Positions 33,720 to 44,468 of a stretch of DNA of 64,000 nt are shown in pieces. Location of the stretch: assembly GCA_015680685.1 (NCBI GenBank), contig MNCI01008872.1, positions 14,773 to 78,772 of the forward strand. The letters are read 5' to 3'. The notes beneath the pieces were generated by a model. The model was not told the DNA's origin, did not search any database, and worked only from the letters and a program-made list of their open reading frames with translations. This DNA comes from Gnetum montanum (taxonomy: Eukaryota > Streptophyta > Gnetopsida > Gnetales > Gnetaceae). Position 1 is the stretch's first letter. Each line of letters opens with the position of its first letter. Position numbers and translations under genes: made by a program.

Positions 33720-36033
33720 AGGCTGAGGTGTCAGTTGTAAGTTAACAGCCCTCGTAGCATTTTGTTGCTGCGGCTGTGGCGGTATCTCTCCCTGCATTGG
33801 TGGGGTAGGTGGCAGTTGAGTAGGATGTTATGAAGGAGTGGTAGGAGAAGGTGATGGAGGATAGAAGAGATGTGGGCTCTCCCCCCTGGGTGATGGAGAT
33901 TGAGGTCAAAAATACTCTGGGGGGTGGTAATAACTTTGAAAGGTCGCATGACTGGAAGAGTCCCATGGAGAGACTGGTTGCTGAACATAGTACCCATAAG
34001 GATCTGGTTGTTTGTAAGGGTACTGCTGCCTTGGAGGTGGCATCCCCCATGCTTGTGGTTTTTGCCACTATTGGAAGTATTCGTACGGTTGCGATGGTGC
34101 TTCACTTGGATAATATCCTTGCTGCTGCTGGTGGAACCGCCTGGAATTGCCTTGTGGATAAGGTAACCTTCGGGGTGTTTGCCGTTGTGCCAAGCGATGG
34201 TTCAATGAATACACCCCAGACTCTTGAAGATGTGACACCACAGGATAGCATCACTTAGGATGTTCATATTGGCATATGCCACATTCATCATCCTCCTCGG
34301 TGTCAGAGTCTACAACCTGCTCTACTACAGCAAATTTGCCCTTACCCTTATATTGGGCACGTTCAACTTCCTTCTTCCTATGCCAATCATGATCATTACC
34401 TTGTTCTCTGGACTCCTCTATGATTTTCAATACACTTTGGACTCTTTCATCCAAAGAGTCCCACATCTTATCCACCTTTGCCAATATTTTAGATGTGAAC
34501 TTTTGTAATAGAAAAGTCTTTCAATTCATTGCTGCTTCTAGTGGTGATTCATCCTCCTCAACACAAAATCTTACCTCCCTTTTTCTGAGGGAATGATCCC
34601 AATTGAATTCTTCTAGACTCTCCTTTTTCCTAAGTTCTCCTTCCTCCTTGGCCACCTGTTCAATGAGGTGCTACAATTGATGGGCCCTTAGCTCCAATAG
34701 TTGTCCCTAGGCGTACACGCCAAGGGTCTTTCGTGTTTCAAAATGGAGCCCATCAATGATGTGGTGAAGCTGTGCCCACTAGGAATAGCCATGACTAGGG
34801 CATTGATGCAATAATGAGTAGTACCTGCTCATGGTGGCATCCAAGGGTTCATGATTTCCTTGTTTCCAGCCTTGGATCTACCATGTCAGATTCACCACTA
34901 TAGAGTACATTTGATACTTTTCATTGAAAATTTCAAGCATCATACTCCATCTTCTGATTGATTCCAGCTCCAAGGACTGGTACCAACTTTCAGCCTCCTT
35001 GATGAGCATGTGAGGGAATAGCTTTAGCTTCTTCCAATCATTGTCAATGTTCTGCAGGGTGTTGGCATCATGGAACACCTGCAGGTGAGTCTGCGAATCA
35101 TAGTTGTATCCCCCTTCAAATCTGGGGATGTTGTTCATATCAACGTACTTGATCCGGCTATCCTTCATGTGCCTACTAGGGATTTGGATTGCCTCAATGA
35201 TTTGTAGCATGCTCCAAGTAGCCAACAATGGCTCATCCGAATCATAGTCCCGCTGAGGATCATGATGTCTATGACGATTTTGGCTACCTCTCCTTTCATG
35301 TCGGCGAGCATCGCTAGATTTGTTACACGTTTCCTCAAGTTGTCTCTTTTGGCCCTTTTTACCACCATCCTTTTGCCCCTTCCTACCCCAATTACGTTCA
35401 GAGCCTGAGCTAGATGAAGGTGTAGGAGAGCGAGAGGATGGAGAAGAAGGAGAGGTTTCGGCACCGCTCCGATATCGATCTCCTCCTCTACCCTAATGAT
35501 GGCCTCGATCAACCTACCCATCCTTGCTATGTGATCCTTCATCCCCTTAAGGATCTTGGTCATTGAGAGGTTTTTTTTTGAATGATGGAATGGAGGATCT
35601 GCTGCCCCAGGAGAAGTTCGATCGAATGGACATCATGAAAGATGGGATCCCCATCATCCTGCAGCCCTTATGAGAATAAGGGGTTACTAAATTGTTTCCC
35701 CTTCTGATGTTCATATCTCATACCTGGTATTCACTACTGATCTCATGCTCGTTGAGCCTCAGTGGGATAATAGTCCTGGTAGTCATGGTCCTCCATGACA
35801 TACTACGCTCCACGATCCTGGATGCCCAATCTACCCAGATTGTGATATAGCATCACAGGAGCCGATCAATCGGGTGGTAGCACGATGCTACCCTCCATGT
35901 CCCACTATTATAGATACTCATCCTGATGTAGGATGAATGTGAAATTAGGGACATATTCATTGAGGTGCTTGTACACCACCTGACATTCTTGTGGCACTGG
36001 TGGGTTGGATACCTCTCTCTTGTGAGAAGACAT
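33720..36033 (-). pseudogene. T4 gag
   Basis: ATG at 36031-36033 (MSSHKREVSNPP). The conserved N-terminal region (YKHLNEYVPNFTFILHQDEY) is followed by a Ser/Arg-rich linker (SPSSRSPTPSSSSGSERN, about 35400-35455) and the Retrotrans_gag domain (34878-35228 open: PRFEGGYNYDSQTHLQVFHD, FNEKYQMYS). Next is a Lys/Glu coiled-coil-like linker (34280-34700). The knuckle-like motif CGICQYEHPK (about 34255-34290) has a stop just before its last Cys. A Pro/Gln/Tyr-rich tail runs to about 33720. Stops and shifts are few compared with T1 and T2. The frames lying opposite it on the plus strand are shadows. Confidence 0.88.
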
Positions 36034-36166
36034 ATTGGACGTTAGATGGTCCATGTAATTGATGTACCTTACTACTAACTTTAATCCACCTAGCATGCAT
36101 AAATATTTCTATCCTAGATCTGTTCCAATGACTTGAATGATAATTTCATGCATGTAAGACTAACAG

Positions 36167-36184
36167 TCCCTAGCAACGGCACCA
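36167..36184 (-). promoter_or_regulatory. T4 primer-binding site (tRNA-Asp type)
   Basis: TCCCTAGCAACGGCACCA matches plant tRNA-Asp(GUC) 3' end at 15 of 18 bases, the best in the window. It is separated by one base from TGATGA of the LTR. Confidence 0.88.
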
Positions 36185-36185
36185 A

Positions 36186-37084
36186 TGATGAGCGGCTAGG
36201 TACCCCTATGTCCAACCATATGAATCACGGGCGTTCACATGAAACTCAGTCAAATTTCGTAGACTATAAGCACTTAACATACACCAGACTCTAACCAGTG
36301 AAACCTTGGGTTAGAATGGTCATTGCCTTCCTAATCTCACTTGTGATGTTCTGTTTGCGATGGTTAAGTGAGATTAAGGCTAATGATTTTTATAGCTTTT
36401 TACTTATCTTTTGGCGGCTAATTAAGGTATGAAAAGTAAGGAATAAACTATTATCTAATCTATAATTATCCTAGCTTGTATTCTAACTATTCCTAGCATA
36501 AGTATCTGATCCCATCTTCCGAGCACGTTCTAAGCATCTCCTAACATTTCTGGGTTACCAGACATTAAGCATCACTAGGTTTACCAAGTGTTTTATTTAC
36601 GTTCGAGATGGTTGTACTTATGGCCTTTATGAACTACGAATGAGTGATAGCGATTAAGATAACAATAATAGAAACTTAAGTAATTAATAAGTAATTAACA
36701 AAGCACAAACATATTAAACTACTGAATGCATAAAATAGCTAAGTCCAAATGCTGCAAGGAATGCTTGAATAGTTTGTCTTTATTGCTGTCATGCCAATGG
36801 GCTCAGATACATCAATGTTCGAATAAAGAGCCGATCACTTTTCTTACACCTGCTACGGGCACTTGGAAAATATTCTATCTCCTATAGGAACAAACTGCAA
36901 GAGCTTCGCTACAACTAACTGAAAAGTACCTAAATGAGAAGGAAGGCCCTCTTATTTATAGGCTGAAATAGGCTCCGCGTAAACGGGGCCATGTCGATGC
37001 ATGGAAGGCTATGTCGACGAGCCCGCGTCGATGTGGCCAAGTATACACGACCTAGTCGATGCATCAACTAATGACACTTCATCA
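36186..37084 (-). repeat. T4 5' LTR
   Basis: 899 bp with ends TGATGA/TCATCA. The TATA box (minus CCTATAAATAAG) lies at 36951-36962. U3 hexamers GTCGAT/GTCGAC/GTCGAT/GTATAC repeat the pattern of the left copy, with several CG-to-TG or CA changes. Compared with the left copy it has about 44 extra bases near 36721-36765. Confidence 0.9.
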
Positions 37085-38716
37085 AGTGGTGTATGAATTA
37101 AAAAAATTAAAGCACTATGTGCTTAAATACCTAATTTTTGTGCACATTGATCATAATGCAATCTACTTCATGATGAACAAGTCAACAGTAAGTCCTTGTG
37201 TTATACAATGGTTGGTGATCTTACAAGAGTTTTATCTTATAATGATAGACATAAAAGGAACCAAAAATGTAGGTTCAGATCATTTGTATCGGTTAAGATG
37301 GGATAGTAAGGATAATGAAGAGTCCATATTTGATCAGTTTCTAGATGAACGTCTCTTTTCTAAGGTAAATAAAGTTCATGCACTAAGGGTTGCCAATTGG
37401 TATGATGAATTTCTTTCATATATGCTCACATAGGAGACTCCTACTAAATGGGTTCATAGGAGGAAATAATAGTTTCTTCACTAGATCAAACATTACATAG
37501 AGATTGAGGGAACCCATTACAAGATTTGTGCTAATAGCCTCATACGATGGTGTGTACTTGATGCAGATCAATTGAGAGTCCTTCAAAATCCTAAAGGAGG
37601 ACAATAATAAAAATTCTAATAGCTAGATACTTTTAGCCAATAATTTTTATGAACTTTCACCACTTCTCTTGTTCTTGCAAGAGGTGTTAATGAGATGGAG
37701 GAATGATCACTAGTATGGAAGGATCCCAATAGTGGATTTAACCACTTGAGCCTATCAACTTTTGGGAATTGACTTTATGGGATCCATCACGCCCATGTCT
37801 AATGGAAAGTTATACATTATTGTTGCTATTGACTAATGTACTAAGTGGGCTAAAGCTATAGTAGCTTTTAATTATACCTCTACCACTATAGCTCATTACT
37901 TTTAACAATAGGTGGTAAATAGGTATGGTATGTCCAAAGCACTAATTTTTAACAATGAAACACATTTCATAGGTGCTATGTTAACAAGTTAATGCAATGC
38001 TTTAGGGTGCAACATAAACTCACAACACCCTATCACCCTTAAGCTAACAATCAAGTAAAGGTAACCAATAGGGAGATCACTTGAATTCTAATGTAAAACA
38101 TTAGTAGATATAGGAAAGATTGATGCACCAAACTTAACAATGCCCTTTGGGCATATTTCTCAACATGAAAATTTCCTATAGGCTATTCTACCTGTGAGTT
38201 AGTATGTAGAAAGTTACCCAAACTTTCAATTCAAATTGAACTTCATGCTCTCATAGCTACATGTGAACTTAACCTAGATATTAACCTAGCACAAAAGGAA
38301 TGATTATGACATTCAACATGCTAGATGAAAACCAAAGAGTAGTTCTAATGATAAATGAAGTGCACAAGACATGCAATAAATAACATCAAAATTCATAGAT
38401 TAGAGAAGTTACATTCAAACAAGGAGATAAGGTTCTCTATTAGAATCCCATGCATATGCCATCCTAAACCAAGTTTCAGACATTATGGAAAGGACCTTAC
38501 ATCATACACTTAAATTTGTCTTCCAAGGCTATGACAATTTACCATCCAACAAGCCCTCAAAAGCACATGTTATTCAACATCTAGTAACTTAAATCATTCA
38601 TGGACTTTCAAGTAACTAGCCACCATAGTAACATCTCTAATCAAGAATAAGCTTGTTCCATCTTTTGAATCTTCTCCTCCCAATTTAGTTGTGGAGAAGA
38701 TCTACATCTACTCTAA
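37085..38716 (+). pseudogene. T3 RNase H remainder and integrase (3' piece), decayed
   Basis: Joined to 23972, the RNase H helix runs on as VYELKKLKHYVLKYLIFVHI; the DHNAI motif is kept. The connector GTKNVGSDHLYRLRWD follows. Integrase shows GIDFMGSITPMSNGKLYII (37767-37820), an IFNNETHFIG block (second Asp now Asn) and LNLAQKE-like sequence (38285). The frame ends with FQFSCGEDLHLL, stop 38714-38716. Its DNA TTAGTTGTGGAGAAGAT (38685-38701) is the degenerate end-of-pol purine motif. Many stops. Confidence 0.85.
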
Positions 38717-39788
38717 TATCTTAATGAGGAAAAAAGATTTTTCTTGTTTTTGTTATACAATGTTCCTTGTATGTTTTTCATTTTCTTGACATTTTACTAA
38801 TTATTTTATATATTTTTCTTTTCTTGTTATTTTTATTTATTATTATTGAAAATATCAAATTTTATTCCATGCTCACAACAAATTTAAAAATTTTTGAATA
38901 CAATTGTCAAAGCTATGATTGATTATAAAAGGTCAATTTTTTCCTTATATTATGTTTTCTACTAACAATCTATTAGTTTTATGGTGGTATTAGGCAGTGA
39001 GTTTATGACATTCATTTATCCCATCTATTCCATGTAGAGCTTGCATCATGGCAACATGAAGGTTATTTTCCATAGAAACTAAAAGTAACATGTGATCTTA
39101 TTACTCAATGAACTTGGAAAGAATCAAGTGGGAATGGAAAAGGGTGTGACCTTAATGAGATTTGTTGTATTTTTTTCTCAACTTCCTTCTTTAAGTTCTA
39201 TGGTTCCTCATTGGTACATTATCACAAATTTCACTAAGGATCCCATGCAACCATGATGTAGATTTTTCATCTACCATTTTCTTTCTAGCATTCTCGTACT
39301 CCATTTTCTCTCACCTTAGTTCCTCAAGCCATGATAAACTGATAGTTTTATTTTATAGTTTACATAATCTTAAGATAATTCCTCACATGGGTACAATGTT
39401 TAACTTTAAAGAATCATTCATCATCCTAGGTGCCTACAAACTCCTTTTGAGGAGGTTATGCAAAGAAATATTAGGAATAAGCTTGCTTTGGGAAGGATCC
39501 ACCTACATATCTTTCGGTTTTCTTCAAGTTCAACCATAGGCCTCATTGCAATCTCAATCATCTTGATAGCTTGTAACTTCTAGTTTTTGCTCTAATTTGG
39601 CATATGAAACATCCTCCAATTACTCATCCCACATGCCCAAATTGCTTCAAGTTCTTAACCCATACCCTTAATTATGTTGTTGCTATGATCTCATAGCTTT
39701 TTGACTTTCATTTGGCTCTTGTTTCAACCCCAAACTCATTCAAAATTTATCAATATCTTCAGTGAAAAATATAACTACGAATAGCTAT
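38717..39788 (+). other. T3 non-coding spacer
   Basis: T-rich start (38740-38880), then sequence equivalent to the spacers of T2 and T4. No credible coding frame seen. Confidence 0.55.
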
Positions 39789-39877
39789 GTCAATGCATTC
39801 TTGTTGACGTAGCAAGATTAATTAATGTAGCCCCATTGATGCACTCCCATTGACATGGCACCAAAATCCTATAAATA
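39789..39877 (+). promoter_or_regulatory. T3 internal, LTR-like promoter
   Basis: Hexamers GTCAAT (39789) and GTTGAC (39803) are 14 bp apart. ATTGAT (39835) and ATTGAC (39849) are again 14 bp apart. TATAAATA lies at 39870-39877, 21 bp below the last. The block upstream of TATA (CCATTGACATGGCACC) has the GGC-rich linkers of the LTR arrays. T3's own LTRs are not in the window, so co-variation cannot be checked here. Confidence 0.6.
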
Positions 39878-40022
39878 TGTGTGATGCTGAGCCAAATTTT
39901 CACATTTTTCCCAAATGTACAAGATGTTTTTGTAATTTTTAGAGCTTAGAGCCTTCAAAGAGCCATAACCTCATAATTGTCTAATCGTTTTCAGCTATTC
40001 TTTGATCCTTGAGCTACTAGAG

Positions 40023-40351
40023 GTATGCTTCACATTGTGGGGGCATCAAACACAAGGTTTTGATAGAAAAGTTTTTGGAAATTTTTTCTTTTTCTAACTC
40101 CACATGGATAAGATATTAAAATAATATTAAATTAATGATCATAAGAATTAATATCAATAATCAACCTCTATTAAAGTAGGAATAAAATAATAATAAAATA
40201 ACATCATATGCCTGTATTACTAAATAAGGACTTAATGATAAAATCCCAACTTTTGACTAATAAATATAAACTGATCAAACAAAGAAAGTTGTCCAAAGGA
40301 AATAAAAATTATGTCTAAGAAAATAATCCTGAGTTATGTTTGTGATTATAG
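40023..40351 (+). other. T3 5'-UTR intron of the accessory gene (predicted)
   Basis: Donor CTACTAGAG/GTATGC and acceptor TTTGTGATTATAG/ATGGC, both canonical; 329 bp. It contains CATTGTGGGGGCATC (40033-40047), the intronic purine motif. T3 is the one copy with both splice signals intact. Confidence 0.6.
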
Positions 40352-41540
40352 ATGGCATCTAAGTGAAAACCATAGGTAGGAGGGCCATAATAGCCTAGAG
40401 AAAAATGATCACATGATGGAAGGGACCAACAACTACTACTATAATAACAACAATCCTAAGAGCAAGTAGCTAAGGCCACCCATGCTATCAAATCTCTATG
40501 CAAGGAGATCAAGGTGGAATCTATTCATCATATTTCCATAGTAGAAACATGGTAATCCAAGTAGGATGAAGTTCTAAGACTATGATTCAATTTGGAGGTC
40601 ACATGTACATAAGCTTGCCTAAAGAAGGTCCATACTAAGGAAATTCAAAGGTTCATCCTATAGGAGCTAAATTTAAGATCATTCTTGGAGCATGCACTAG
40701 GAGAGATTAGAACATAACTTCAAGCGTCTTCACTATGATCCATTCTCTTCAAAAGTGGAGAATGGTACATGGGAAAAACTTACCTTTTTTAGAACAATGG
40801 ATAAGGAGTTTCCACTATTAAAATTAAAGACATCACCACCTTCTACTTAGTTAAATCAATTATAGAGGCCTTAAGATTACCCAACATTAGGGTAAAGTTG
40901 GAAGAGATATCTACTTAAGAGAACTTAGAAGCCAAGAAAAAGTGAATTTAGTGGTGCTATGGAGTGGATTGTAAGGAGTATGATACCCTTACAAAGACAA
41001 AGTGAGCATATTTTAAGATTGTAGCCTATCATCTCAATCCAATGGTGAGGCTAAGCAAGGGAACAACCTTTTTTGCTAGGGCATGTATGACTCTAAGTGG
41101 AAAATTTCTAGGCAACCTACAACAAATCATATTCGTTAAACTAGGAAAGTGTTTTAAGGAGAATCAGAAAGGTAGAAAGACACTCCTCTTTCCATGCCTT
41201 ATTAGAAAACTCTATAAAAGGTAAGGGATAGCCCACTATTCTAATGATGTAGTATATAGAGTCCCTTTTGCATCATGGTAGGAAATGATCAAAGAAAAAT
41301 TTCCTGCAAAGCTTCAAGAGTAGCAGAAACCACCACCACCAGCACATGCAACACTAAACACAATAATTGAAATGCTAGTAGTTGTAGAGCATCTAAGGAA
41401 ACTCAAAAAGTAGTAGTTGTAACAAAAACAAGCCTCTAGAGGTGGTGAAGAATCTTCGGTGTATAGACTAGTCATGAGCCATTTGAATGAGGTCATAACA
41501 ACTATTAGCTAGTTGGACAATGAGATGACACCTATTATAT
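40352..41540 (+). pseudogene. T3 accessory gene, 3' truncated
   Basis: It starts MASK right after the acceptor. Recognisable pieces: STIKIKDITTFYL (about 40815), FFARACMTLSGKFLGNLQQ (41069-41125), LLFPCLIRKLYKR (41185-41223), then HYSNDVVYRVPFASW and a Gln/Pro-rich linker (41315-41345). It continues to VMSHLNEV (about 41475), equivalent to the start of the T4 coiled-coil half. Homology stops at about 41540, where the degenerate repeat sequence of T6 begins, so the coiled coil and the 3' LTR are lost. Confidence 0.7.
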
Positions 41541-41599
41541 CTAATTTAGCTTTTTCTGCTTCAGGCAGAGACTTGGATATACTTTATGGCTTTTTTAGC

Positions 41600-41780
41600 A
41601 TCTAAAGTCATCTTCAATAGCCTAGATTTGATGTCTTATGTTATTTACAACATCATTTCTAGTCTTCCATTTTTAGCTTATCAGAAATGACATTTTGGAT
41701 CATTGACAATGTCATTTTCGATTCTTAATTTCAACATCCAGTGTTAGTTCTAGCATTGATCTTAATTTTTCTTTAGTCTT
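41600..41780 (+). repeat. T6 degenerate repeat array, left part
   Basis: Poorly conserved units of about 25-35 bp built on TTTGATGTCTTATGTTA or its variant TTTCAACATCCAGTGTTAG. The array is interrupted by T5 at 41780 and resumes at 49911. Confidence 0.6.
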
Positions 41781-42349
41781 TGATGAGACGCGATTCGCAT
41801 AGGCCACGATAGTGCGTACGTGATATCGCGTCCACCGCGATATCGCATCCCCCGCGATATCACGTACATGATATCGCGTCTTCCCTACGATATCACGTAC
41901 GCGATATCGCAGTCCACCACCATATCTATAAATAAGACACGGCTCTCCCTTGTTTGGGGATCCCGAGTTAGAAGTAGCGAAGCTCTAACAGTTTGATCCC
42001 TCCAGAGTTAGATTTTTTTCCCGTGTCTGCCCGAAGTGTGGTGAATGTAATTGTACGGTGTCTTTATTCGAGTGTGTCGTACTTGGACACGCACATGACC
42101 AACAATAAAGATCAAGATTACTTCATCATTGCAGCATTCACTTTGTTATTTATTTGTTTTTTTATTTTTTTAATGTTATTTACTATTTTCTCTCTCTCAT
42201 CCTTAAACTCCTAGAACACAGAACAAGTACGACTTGATTACGAGCATTTAAGTGTGACTACTTGGTAGCCCAGTGGCACACCNCGACCGGATTGCGTGTG
42301 CTACGCTCGTTTCGTATGTTTGAGTGTAGGGGTACCTCACCACTCATCA
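41781..42349 (+). repeat. T5 5' LTR, with a collapsed gap at 42283
   Basis: U3 carries GATATC-type hexamers at 41808, 41822, 41839, 41856, 41870, 41889 and 41903 (spacing 14, 17, 17, 14, 19, 14). TATAAATA lies at 41927-41934. The N at 42283 joins the start of the CCCAGTGGC repeats to the U5 end. About 340-380 bp present in the right LTR (about 49466-49843) are missing there. Confidence 0.88.
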
Positions 42350-42350
42350 T

Positions 42351-42368
42351 TGGCACTATTGTCAGGGA
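42351..42368 (+). promoter_or_regulatory. T5 primer-binding site (tRNA-Asp type)
   Basis: TGGCACTATTGTCAGGGA, one base after the LTR, matches the tRNA-Asp complement TGGCGCCGTTGCCGGGGA at 13 of 18 bases. The differences are all transitions except one. Confidence 0.85.
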
Positions 42369-42480
42369 CGGTGCTAGTTATCTAGATTAGTTATATCATA
42401 CAAGGTCACTGTAAAGTACTTAACGATATATCTCTTAAAAAGAAGTAATTATAAAAATTCACATAAATTCACACACAACA

Positions 42481-44468
42481 ATGTCTCTCCTACAAGACGA
42501 TAATAATGCCACACTTAGTGAGGAAGTTCATTGGAGAACCAACGAACTATATGATGATGAAGATTGGAGTATACAACCTAAAGTGGGAGTTTCTTATAAA
42601 AATGAACAAAAACAACGTCATCCAAACACACGAAAGAATAACTTACTCAATGAAAATGAACCCCCACTGGCCACTACAAGCCTAACAAAAATACAAGAGG
42701 TTGTTCGAATCTCACGTAGGCATCGTAAAGAGAGCTATCTACCTAGGCTCGATTTAAACAACTTTCCAAAATTTTTAGGAGGCTATGACTTAGATCCGCA
42801 TCAACATTTACTAGCCTTCTACGATGCCTGCACATGGAATAACATTGATAATGGGTGGCAAAAACTTAAGCTCTTTTCAATGACACTCGTTGACCAAGCT
42901 AAAGTATGGTATAGATTGTTAAAACCAAATTTGATACGATGCTGGTTAACAATGGTAGAGGTCTTTAATGAAAAATATCAAACCTATGCAAGAGTGTCAG
43001 CCTTGAGGAAACAAATCCAAGAGTGGAAGCAAGCAAAAAATGAACCCTTGGACATGGCCTTAGAAAGATATTATGCATTGTTAAACAACTATCCAGGCCA
43101 TGGGTTTTCTGAGGAAAGGCTAATGTACCATATTATTGATGGGCTACGTAATGAAACAAGAGAGACCTTAGGAACGTATGCACAAGGTCAACTATATGCC
43201 CTACGAACCCATCAAATCCAAGAGCTTATTAAGTGGGTAGCAAAAGAAGAAGGAGAATTAGCTAGATGGGAGAGTGTTGAAAAACATCAACGGGACCCAA
43301 ATATTAACTCAACAAAGGTCCATGATCATAACAAGGAGAAATCAACAAATCCCAAGGTGGAAACATTACCTTTGCCAATACAATAATCGCTAGAAGAAGC
43401 TGAGGCAAAGATCAATAAGATGTTGGAATGGATGAATCAAAAGTGTGGAGAATATATCAACATCATTGGAGATAGAGTTTTGACAACCTAAGAAGCAAGA
43501 TAGAACATTAGACATTCGGAGAAAAAGACTAAAGGGAATAAGTGCTCAACTGCCAATCCTACGTATGAATGCAACATATGCCTATACTATCACCCCAAAG
43601 GCCAATGCCCAATCTTGTTACATCTACATGAGCATTGGGGAAACATGTTACATCCAGAGTTCATACAGAGATACTGTGTTCGATCACAGTGGAAACAATC
43701 CCAGTCGTGGGGGAGACCGCCCTTAGACTGGAGGCATCCTTCATATTTTCCAAATCCAAATCCTTATCACGTTCAACATCCTGTTTCTTCAACTAGGCCA
43801 ACATACTCTATCTCACCACAATACCATTCTCCACAATACTATCATCCCATACCTCCAACACAACCACCACCTTATGCACCTTATATTCCTCTTAACTTTC
43901 AACATTCTCATCCTTTCCCTCCTTCCACAATGCCACCAACTGTTCCTAATGTGTTTGTGCCATAGCAACAACCCACGAACAACACTTGTGCTACTATATT
44001 ACTCTCAACAGTAGTGAGAAACCTCAACAACATCAAAGGCGTCCTTTCTTTAAACATGGCCGTAGGAAGGGACAACAAAATTCTGAGGCCACGACACCTT
44101 TGAACTCAGCACAAGTCCCACACTGTGGTGCACCCTTACCTTCAAACCCAACGCCTCATGTAACTTCATCAGGGCCACCAACTTACACTCCAATAACCAT
44201 ACGACCCAATGAACACAACCATGGGAGGCATCATCCTAATCCTTGCATACCATCTAATGGTCACCAACATCATAGTGGGCCATCTCGTTATCCGGGAACT
44301 ACATCGTATGAAGTGCCCCACTATGCTAGTTATGAAGTGTGCGAAATCCAAGGTGATAAGTATGGACCAGTTTCAATATTTCCAACATGCAAGGATCCTT
44401 ATTTCCCATTTATTAATCCTTGCCATACTCAACTGTTTAGTTATGGGGGATATTCCCCATTTCAATGA
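42481..44468 (+). pseudogene. T5 gag, nearly full length
   Basis: The start MSLLQDDNNA has the same opening as T7 (MSLSQGSDNA). It lacks the long N-terminal region and serine run of T1, T2 and T4. The first 301 codons are open: the Retrotrans_gag domain with RLDLNNFPKFLGGYDLDPHQ, HLLAFYDACTWNNIDNGWQK and FNEKYQTYARVSALRKQI, then a Glu/Lys helix. After a stop at 43384-43386 and two more stops, the same frame holds a knuckle-like motif CNICLYYHPKGQC (43570-43608) and a Pro/Tyr-rich stretch to 43965. A shift then leads to the last open part (43986-44468), His/Pro-rich, ending SYGGYSPFQ. This tail matches the end of pol in other copies, a scar of pol deletion. Confidence 0.88.

Larger units (their letters stand above)
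23973..37084 (-). mobile_element. T4: complete Athila-like LTR retrotransposon with accessory gene (13.1 kb)
   Basis: Both LTRs (23973-24827 and 36186-37084) have intact TGATGA/TCATCA ends. Flanks are GGTGG (23968-23972) and AGTGG (37085-37089), a 5-bp target duplication with one change. It sits inside T3's RNase H, whose frame resumes across it. Minus-strand order: LTR, primer-binding site, gag, protease, reverse transcriptase/RNase H, integrase, spacer, internal promoter, intron, accessory gene, polypurine tract, LTR. The LTRs differ at about 8% of the first 220 bases by eye, so it is probably the youngest full copy here. Stops and changed integrase catalytic residues still make it defective. 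Confidence 0.9.

Noticed and set aside
33851-34258. 135-codon plus-strand open frame
   Set aside because: Antisense to T4 gag (Pro/Gln-rich tail and knuckle); no homology on its own strand.
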